Source of the DNA: Eucommia ulmoides
Taxonomy: Eukaryota; Streptophyta; Magnoliopsida; Garryales; Eucommiaceae
DNA length: 64,000 bases
NCBI GenBank assembly: GCA_016647705.1
Contig: CM028327.1
Location: 44,208,017-44,272,016, forward strand
Direction of reading: 5' to 3'
How positions within the stretch are numbered: the stretch's first letter is position 1; every line of letters starts with the position of its first letter. Below, piece after piece: positions 51,238-64,000 of the stretch. The position numbers and the translations under genes were made by a program. A model generated the notes under the pieces. That model ran no database searches and had not been told where the DNA came from. It was given only the letters and a program-made list of their open reading frames with translations.

Positions 51238-52015
51238 TCACAGACCTTTCCAAGAGGACAATGGCGGGGTATCAGAATTTTTCCAAGAAGCCATGCTCGG
51301 ATTGTAAATATCGCCCTTGAATGCATCAGCCGAAGCAATCGATTCGAGCTCGGCCATGTCTTCTGACGTCAATTTTACAGACAAGGCTCCGATGTTTAGT
51401 TTAAGGTTCTCAATCTTGGTGGTCCCCGGTATGGGGCACACGTCGTTGCCTTGGTGATGAACCCATGCCAATGCCAACTGCGCTGAGGTGCAACCCTTTT
51501 TCGATGCCATTTCGTTGATTCGATTATACAAGTTTGCATTGCGCTCATGATTCTTGGATTGGAATATCGGCAATTGCTAAAAAAAAAAAAACGAAAATGT
51601 ACGTAAAGGGATTTTTCGGATTAATAACTTTAGCAGAGGTGATAGTTTTTATTTTTTATTTACTTTTATTTAGTTAGGGTATCTGGATTCTAAATAGGGT
51701 TTGGAAGCGCAAAATTGGAGCCTTGGAACTGGAATTAGAAATCAACGCATGCAAATTAATTTAAAAATTTGCATGTGTTTATTTCTAATTCAATTTCGAC
51801 GGTCCCAATTCCATACATCCAAACACAACCTTAATACAAAAACAATTTCCGTAGAATAATTTTCAATTTGCAAACCAGACAGAACCTTAGTTGCAATTAT
51901 TTGGTTTTCAGTTTGTTTTATCTATGGACAATTAAATTCTCGGACTAAAAGAGAGCACATATGGAGAAACTAATGAGTAGAAGACGCCATTTAGGAGAAG
52001 TTTTCGAACACTAAA

Positions 52016-52433
52016 GGTCCCATTTGTTTAGTGTTTCTGTTCCCAAATTCTTGTTCATGTTCCTAAATTTTAAAATTTAAGACCAAAAACATGGATGTTA
52101 AGCATGTTTTTGTTCCCAAATATTCCAAAAAAATTAGATTCTTGAGATTTTGAGGGGAAAAAAAATGATCGGTTCCTTCCCAACCTTCAAACTTCATTTA
52201 GCCTCTACTATAGAGAAGCAATTTTTGTTCCTTTTTTTTTTTTCCTTTCAAAAAATTAGTCATCAATTTAGGCCAAATAATCGTCATCAAATTATGAATT
52301 ACGATACAATTTAAGAACAATTGTTGTTATCAAATACCTTTCTATTCTTATAATTATTGAGAATAGAAATATAATTCTCTTCCACTTTTTTGGGGAGTAG
52401 AAACTAATAAACAAAAATATTAACCAAATGCTT
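52016..52433. repeat. GTTTGG-type fold-back element in intron 4 of F
   Basis: Starts GGTCCCATTTGTTTAG and ends TTAACCAAATGC, imperfect inverses; the interior has mirrored GTTTCTGTTCCC and GAGTAGAAAC words. The same insert lies in G (about 60246-60665, right end degraded). It is absent from intron 4 of D and E. Confidence 0.5.
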
Positions 52434-52708
52434 AAGAAAAGCATACAAGTCGAAATATAATCAAATAAAACTCTAAATATCACCAAACAATGCCTAATTT
52501 TAAGCAAGAAGATGTACGTAAATCCATTAATTTCTCTATGAAATTGAATGAAGAAGCGAACAAACCTTTCGAAAATCATCATCTGGCAAGCTCTCAATCA
52601 ACTTAGGACCAGATAAAATGAATCCTCGTCCTATAGGACTGTATGCAACAATCCCTATCCCCAGTTCCCTAAACAATGACACAACGAAGTTAGAAGAATT
52701 GGGGTTCC

Positions 52709-53145
52709 TAAGGTGGAGTTTGGATAGTGTTTTCGCTTTTCTATTCCTAGTTCAAATAAACTGGGATGAGAATTTTGTTTATGTTATAAAGTATTCCGGG
52801 AATAGAAACATTTTTGACAACAATCATTATTTTGAAATTATTTATTTTAATTTATGAGAATAGAAAAAAGAAACACTTTTAATTGCAACATTTGTTAATT
52901 TTTTTAAAAAGTATGGTGGGCGACGTGTTAGTTGTGGTTGGCAGGGCGGCGGGGCCAAAAGTTTTATGGGAGTGAATAAGAATCAACATTTTTTATTTCT
53001 CAGATTCTTAAACAAATCAGGAAATACTCCCAAAATTTTAGAAACAAAAACGTGTTTACCAAACACATTTTTGTACATTAATACTAAAATTTTGGGAGCG
53101 TGAACAAAAATTAGGGAATGGAAACAATAACCAAACAGGGCCTAA
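52709..53145. mobile_element. Tourist-like MITE in intron 3 of F
   Basis: Element 52712-53142 with TAA duplicated on both sides (52709-52711, 53143-53145). Ends are GGTGGAGTTTGG and the inverse of GGCCCTGTTTGG. G has the same element at the same intron site (60959-61372). E (TAA at 44709-44711) and D (30654-30656) have the single TAA and no insert. Confidence 0.75.
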
Positions 53146-53546
53146 GGGTCCGTTTGGTTTACAAATCAATTTTTTTTTTTGAAAATTTTGTAAGCAATTT
53201 TCAAAAATAGTTTTGGAAAATTATAAAAACTTGTTTGGTTTAGTTGAAAGAAAATTTGGTAAACATGTTATAAATAATGACTTAATGATTTAAAAATAAG
53301 AACAAGGGGGTTTTGACACTTTGGACCCCTAAAATTTTACCAAAATCTCGCTTTGGTTCCCATGGTTTCAATTTGAACATATAACATCTTAAAGTTTCTT
53401 AATCATCTCAATACAATCAAAGTCATTGTCTTCATTAAAATATTAGACGAAAAACAATCACCTATCATGCACTTGACTATTTTACGAGACTTTATAGACA
53501 ATTGTAGTTTCCTCCTTCCTGTCCAAAATACTCAGAAATATACATG

Positions 53547-53547
<1 letters not shown>

Positions 53548-53584
<37 letters not shown>
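53548..53584. repeat. (TA)n microsatellite in intron 3 of F
   Basis: About 18 TA repeats; G has a much shorter tract at about 61780-61794. Confidence 0.9.
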
Positions 53585-53588
<4 letters not shown>

Positions 53589-53913
53589 AAAGAAGATGTT
53601 GGAAATACCCATAGAGTTCTCTTAAAAATAGTTGGGTGCAAGGCAATTGAATGTTTGGCGTCCAAAATTGTAACAAAATTATTGATTTAGACTGAAATAG
53701 AATGATTATGGAACTTCAGTGTATTATGTGTTCAAACTGCAATTATGGTGACACTGTGAAATATGATTGAGATTGCTTCTCAACTCACTAATTATATTAT
53801 TTCCATTTTCAAAGTGATGAAAATTAATTATATTTTGTACACATCAAATTTCATATTATTTACTATTTCTTTACACTTATAAATTTAAAAATCAATATAC
53901 ATACAATTTCTTA

Positions 53914-54162
<249 letters not shown>

Positions 54163-55960
54163 TCAAGATAGAACATCATCAGATAGTGTCTTTAGGCACG
54201 GGTTTTTTGAAACGTTGTTTTTTTCTTCCATGGTTTGGATAAATTTGAGGGAAATGGATGGTTAGGATGAGTCGACGAAATATTTAGACAGGAAAATTGC
54301 CGCCCCTATTTCCAAAACGGTTGGGTTAAATTATATAGGGTGGTCTTTGGTCTCTCTCAACTCCAAAAACTAGTTCATATAGTGAGACTTTTCCTCACAC
54401 TTATAACTTGACCACCAATCTTTTTCACATCCAATGTAGTATAAACCAAACAATCTTTTCCTGACACATCAAGTCTTTGATCAGCTAATCCTCGACCAAT
54501 CTATCCCCTTGTGCTTTTTGGGCCAGAATTGTTATCACATGGGCTTTGATACCTATGTAGAGTGATTTTGGGCCCCTCTCAACTCAAAAAATTAGCTCAT
54601 GAGGTGAGATTTTGTCTTACCTTTATAACCTGACCATCAACTCCTTCTACATTCGACGTGGAATGAACCCAACAAATTATATTTTCTACCCTTTTTAAGT
54701 GTTTTTTTTGTTTTTGGTATTTATTTATTCTTTTTTTAGGTTTAAGCACTTCAAGTCCTCCTATACATATATGAGGAGGTTTGAAACTGCACTGAATGGT
54801 CCAGTTTTGAAACCAACTAAATAGTTTGATTGCGATTTTGATTTTATAATTAGCAACCAAAACAATTTTAGTTTTGAGATAGTAACCGCAAAACCGAACT
54901 TTATAACCGATATTTTAGATATATTTTTATAACATATATACCCTTATTTTTTTTTACATATTTATAATTTAGCTTCTGGTATATATATGTTTTTTTCATT
55001 TATTCACACCTCAATCCCTCCTATACATATGTATTAGGATTAGATTTATTGTTGTATTTTAATTATGATTATGACCTTTTTTTTTTTTTTTTTGAATAAT
55101 TAATAGATTTGTGGGTTGATTTATTTTTTTGGAATTTATATTTTATATTTTATTTATGTTTTTATTTATATATAAAAAATAACAGTTTTTTATTTTGATT
55201 TTGGTTTTAGTTTCGATTTTTAATAAAATTAAAAAATCTTAAATGATTTTGTGGTTTCGTATAAAGTTAAATTATTCGGTTTTTCGACCCTTAAAAAAAA
55301 ACCTGATGATTTTGGTTGTAATTTTGATTTTATATGAAACCGGACCAAAATGGAGCAATTGACATCCGTAGGAACAAGCGATTGAATCAAGGAAAATGGT
55401 GAACCAACCGTGATTTCGATGGGCAATCGAGTGTCGATCCGATGCTGGTAATAGAGATCGATGCAATCTGTACCGAGACACTTCAAGCTGCCTTCGCAAG
55501 CCGATCTAACATAATCCGGATCGCCGAAGACCTCCATCTTCTAGTCAGTAAACCTACGCCCAAATTTCGTCGCCAGTTCCACTTTCTCTCTCCACCCTCC
55601 GCTCAACGCCTGCACTTAAAATTCCTTCAAATTAACAGCTCAATTCAACAAATCAATATATAATACAGATTGTAGCAGTGCGATCTTACTTTTCCGAGAA
55701 GGATTTCGCTGGTGTGGGGGCCGTAGACGTCGGCGGTGTCGAGGAAGGTGACGCCGGAGTCGACGGCGAAGCGAATGACCTCGATCATGTCGGATTCCGG
55801 CTTCGGAGGGCCGGCGAAGGCGCAGCCGAGTCCCTGAGCGGAGACCTCAAGACCTTGCGAACCTAATTTGATTCTGTGCAATTTGGCCGCCATTTTTCCG
55901 TCTGTGAAGCTTCTTAGACTGCTCTCAGTAGATGGATTGGGCGAGCAGGGCGGAGAATCC

Positions 55961-55967
55961 ATTTATA
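55961..55967 (-). promoter_or_regulatory. TATA box of F
   Basis: The minus strand reads TATAAAT 68-74 nt upstream of the F start codon, like E. An in-frame ATG at 55962 overlaps this box, which argues against using it as the start. Confidence 0.5.
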
Positions 55968-56275
55968 ATGGAAAGCGGAAGAGGTTGTATTGGTACAGAT
56001 ACAGACCCTTTGATTCTTCCATATCCAAGATTTTTCAAAGTGCAGACGTAAGGCCTTATTTATCAGCTTTTTAAAATGACAAAGGATGTACTTGCTAGAT
56101 TGGTATTGATTGGTATTGATTGTTTTTTTTTTTTAAATATATATTTTTAATGTTTTTGAGTGTAAGTATATATTTCTAGTAACTCAATTTTTATATCTAT
56201 ACAGAAGCATAGCAAAAGCCACGTTTTGCGAGTATTATAATATAGAGGATTGTACGTACATTCTTTCAATTATAA
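55968..56275. other. Spacer upstream of F
   Basis: No gene; matches the region upstream of E (TTAAAATGACAAAGGAT and onward). Confidence 0.5.
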
Positions 56276-57446
56276 TTAATTTTGGGGAAAAAATTTCTGC
56301 AATCCTAAATGGTAAAAAAATAATTTTTCAAGTACCATGGATTTTTGGATCATACCAAAACCCTTATAAAAATCGGATTACTGATTTTGCCCCTCTCTTT
56401 CTCTCTCTCTGGCGCTGTGCACTGGGCGGGCGCCCCCTTCTCTCTCTCTCTGCAAGCAGTGGGCAGGTGGGCCCCACACCTGCTCCCTCTCTCTCTGTGC
56501 AGGCAGTGGGCAAGCGGGCTCCACGCCTGCCCCCCTTCTCTCTCTCTCACTCATGGTTTGGACCCAAAAAATGGGCCCACTTTATTTTTTTTCATTTTTA
56601 TTTTACTCCCTTTATTTAGCATTATTTCAATTTCAAAATCCCATTTTTTTATTTTTCAATTTCACACATTTTTCTTTATTCCATTTTTTTTTTTTGTATT
56701 TTTGGAAGAAATGATAGTTCTTAAAAAATTGTCTCTTGAAGAAGAATATAAGTGGTATTTTGTGATATTTTTTAGTTAATTGGATATCTACTTAATTTCA
56801 CTTACAAGTTTTGTAGAAACACATTGAGTTCTGTAATGTTTAGTAGATATCTACTTAATTTATTTTAAGTAGATATCTCCTTAATTTATTTTCAGTAGAT
56901 ATCTACTTAATTTGGAACAAATGAAATGTTCCAAAAATAAAAATAAAAATAAAGAAAAAAGAAAACTGGAATAAAGAAAAATGTGTGAAATTGAAAAATA
57001 AAAAAATTGGGGTTTGAAATTGAAATAATACTAAATAAAAGGAGTAAAATAAAAATGGGAGAAAATGGAGTGGGCCTCTTTTTTGGGTAAAGGAGTAAAA
57101 TAAAAATGGGAGAAAATGGAGTGGGCCCCTTTTTTGGGTCCAAACCATGAGTGAGAGAGAGAGAGAGCGGTGAGAGAAGAGAGGAAAGAGAGAGAGAGAG
57201 AGAAAGAGAAAGTGAGAGAGAGAGATAGAGGCGGCGGGGCCCACTGCCTGCACAGAGAGAGGGAGAGGCGGCGAGGCCCACTGCCTGCAGAGAGAGAGGG
57301 TAATTTTGTCATTACAAAATATGAATAGGACTCTCAACCATTTTTTTCTTTTCTAAAGAGGATTTAAAAAGTTGTTTTTAATTGTATAGGACCTAAAAAG
57401 TTGTCCTATTCTAAAATTGGATCTTTAGAGAAAAATCCTTAATTTT
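56276..57446. mobile_element. Fold-back element, family FB1 copy 2
   Basis: A 1155-bp element (56284-57438) between 8-bp direct repeats TTAATTTT (56276-56283, 57439-57446). It starts GGGGAAAAAATTTCTGC and ends GAGAAAAATCC. It has the same mirrored arms as copy 1 (6299-7315), with the same GCAGTGGGC / GCCCACTGC words next to CT/GA tracts and the same central AGTAGATATCT repeats. The right arm has an internal duplication (GGAGTAAAATAAAAATGGG at about 57041 and 57091). The intact target is seen upstream of E at about 48122-48142. ORFs of up to 144 codons here are low-complexity. Confidence 0.88.
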
Positions 57447-59506
57447 ATAGTTAGAATTTTGGAATGAAACTAGTTGCATATGAAAGTAAACTTCTTGAAC
57501 TTTTCAACAAATGGTCATATGGTTAAATTGAAATTCAAACAAGAGAAAGACGCGCATTTGAAGTTCTTGCTGGTTTTTTTTGTCCAAGGTCACGACCATA
57601 ACCTTGCACTATGGTGAGGCATTTGCCTTTTGGGTAAGGTTGTAGTGACGACCTTACGCGAAAAAATGAGAGTGTTTTTTCCTGATTTCAGGAAATTGAA
57701 TCCTCAAATTCTAAAGAACGTTGTGGTACATTTAGGGGAAAAAAAATAGGTCTGAAGGTTTTCTTTAGATACTCTTCATCCTCCATTTAAGGGTTTTGAA
57801 ATCTTGAGAAGAACAACAACAAGGATCGTGGATCTGAAGCAAAAAAAAAAAATTGGTGTTCTATGCCAGCATGAGTCACTAAACACCTTCTTCGGGTTAG
57901 GATTATGCCATGTATAAGTTTTTTCTTGTATCTTCATTGACATTCCCTTCTAGATTTGTGTATAATAGTTGCTTAATGGTGAATTTTGACTTAATGTCTG
58001 TATATAATTAAAAAAAAAATTCTTGATTTTCTGGTAGAAATTGGATTTTGAATTAGTTATTGCTAAACATTAAACCTAATACATGTAGTTTAAATGTAAT
58101 GGTTGTGCAACATGCTTTCTTGGAATTGGTGCAAATTTAATAGAATTGATTATGCTAAGCGAGTAATTCATCTTAAATTAGTTAATGTAAGAATTGAAAT
58201 CAAAGATAACCCATACCGATAAATGACCAATTAATCTTTCATAGTAATCTAACCTATAACCAAGGCTATTTTATTACACACTGAATCAGATCAGAAAGAA
58301 GTGGAAATTAATAGGATAACCGAAATACACAATACAAACCCTAACCCTTCCTATATTATATTTCAATAAAAGTGAAACAAATTGTTTTTTTTTTAAATAA
58401 TAAATAAAATTGATACTTACAATTCAATTCCTATGGATTCGACACTTTTACTTCGTAAGGAAATCTCGTGTTTAAATAAATTTATTAAATTTGAACAATT
58501 AAATATTTGGTGATTTTAAGTGAGAAATGTTAAAGAAATAATAAGTGAGTCCCACGTTATTAAAATTTTGAACCATTTCGTTTTTTAAGTATTGCATTAT
58601 CAAACGGGTAATCTTAAAAAATGTGGTTTTTCTTTTCAATATTTAAATGCAACTTTTTTGTTTTTTGGTTTTTTATAATACAATCATTTAAAAAAAAAGG
58701 AAAAGAAGAAGTTAAATTGCACTTTGTGCGCCAAATGTTTAGGCACCATCTCAGTTTGCCCCCTAAAATATTAATTATTACAATTTGCCCCTTAAAGTTT
58801 ACTTCTTGTAACAAATTAATTCAATTATCTGATTCAAATCAATTTTGTAGCCGCAATTAGTCATGTGACTTGCACATGAAAAAAAAATTATGCAATAAAA
58901 AAATATTACGTTACATTCTACACTCTTACAATTTGAATATCATTACAATTTGTCACTTACTTTGATTGACCAAAATCTTTTAATTAGACTAAATTGATAC
59001 GAATATCAAGAGAAAATAAGACTACACCATAACTCTTGAGTAAAAAATGCGATTTAACCTTAGAAACAATATTACCTGCATTTATTTCCAATTCTCAGTA
59101 CAATATTTGGATTCCAAGTACTAAAATGAAGTTCTTAAAAGTAGTATTATCTAATTATACCGATATTCAAAGTAAACAAAAAATCATACACGATAGTAAT
59201 TTTGTTGCATTGAATTGGAGCCTTAGAATTGGGATCGGAAATGAACACTTGTAAAAATTCACTTGCGTTCATTTCAAATTCTAATTCCATGTCTTCAATT
59301 TAGTACTTCCAAACACTACCTAATTACATAATAAAAACACACTTATTACGTGCTTCTAAACACAACACCGAAGCTCTCGAAGACAGTATTATCTAACCAA
59401 ACACCAAACAACTCAACACGCATTTATTTTTAAATTTAATTCCAAAACTCCAATTTCATGCAATCCAACACGAACATTGAAGTCGTCAAAAAAGCAAGTA
59501 GAAACT
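57447..59506. other. Spacer and 3' flank of pseudogene G
   Basis: No gene. Colinear with 48140-48740 and then 50165-51237, without the FB3 element. About 0.4 kb near 58240-58600 has no counterpart in the E-F spacer and shows no inverted ends. Confidence 0.5.

Positions 59507-64000
<4,494 letters not shown>

Noticed and set aside
56345..57337. Overlapping ORFs up to 144 codons in FB1 copy 2
   Set aside because: Low-complexity translations of GA/CT tracts on both strands; no domain.

Overview
The window is a stretch of flowering-plant (eudicot) nuclear DNA. The evidence is GT..AG introns conserved between gene copies, AT-rich spacers, many short TIR and fold-back elements, a Helitron and a processed ribosomal-protein pseudogene. 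The genus cannot be named from the sequence.

The only protein-coding theme is a cluster of seven NADPH-dependent aldo-keto reductase (AKR) loci of the plant AKR13-like group (perakine reductase / auxin-induced PCNT115 type). All share a five-exon layout with intron phases 0, 0, 2, 0. Three are on the + strand (A 36-4101, B 23494-26333, C 37052-39845). Each encodes a 343-residue enzyme with the catalytic tetrad Asp55, Tyr60, Lys85, His126 and a [10 protein letters not shown] cofactor motif. Four are on the - strand (D 29394-32600, E 43455-47298, F 51238-55893, G 59507-past the right edge). They form a second subfamily, and every one carries a disabling lesion: D lost exons, a splice acceptor and a sense codon; E has a 2-nt deletion in exon 5; F has a stop in exon 2; G has a stop in exon 4 and a 1-nt insertion in exon 3.

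Layout: 1-4101 gene A with a Helitron in intron 4; 4102-20055 a transposon-rich spacer with two fold-back families, a Mutator-like TIR element, a TGTTACATGTAACA palindrome cluster and an RPL27A retropseudogene; 20056-32600 duplication unit 1 (upstream block, gene B, pseudogene D); 32601-about 47300 unit 2 (upstream block, gene C, pseudogene E), with the unit junction inside exon 2 of D; 47300-64000 a further duplicated stretch with F and G. B and C each converge with a broken - strand paralogue.

B and C differ by seven residues. They also differ by a 748-bp element inserted about 0.2 kb upstream of the C start codon and by Trp179Ser in C. D and G look like opposite recombinants of the E and F types. 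The loci are related enzymes, not successive pathway steps, so the picture is a birth-and-death AKR array. I found no defence, CRISPR, phage or operon-like system. All exon models are read by eye from splice signals and cross-copy conservation; no transcript or database evidence was available.
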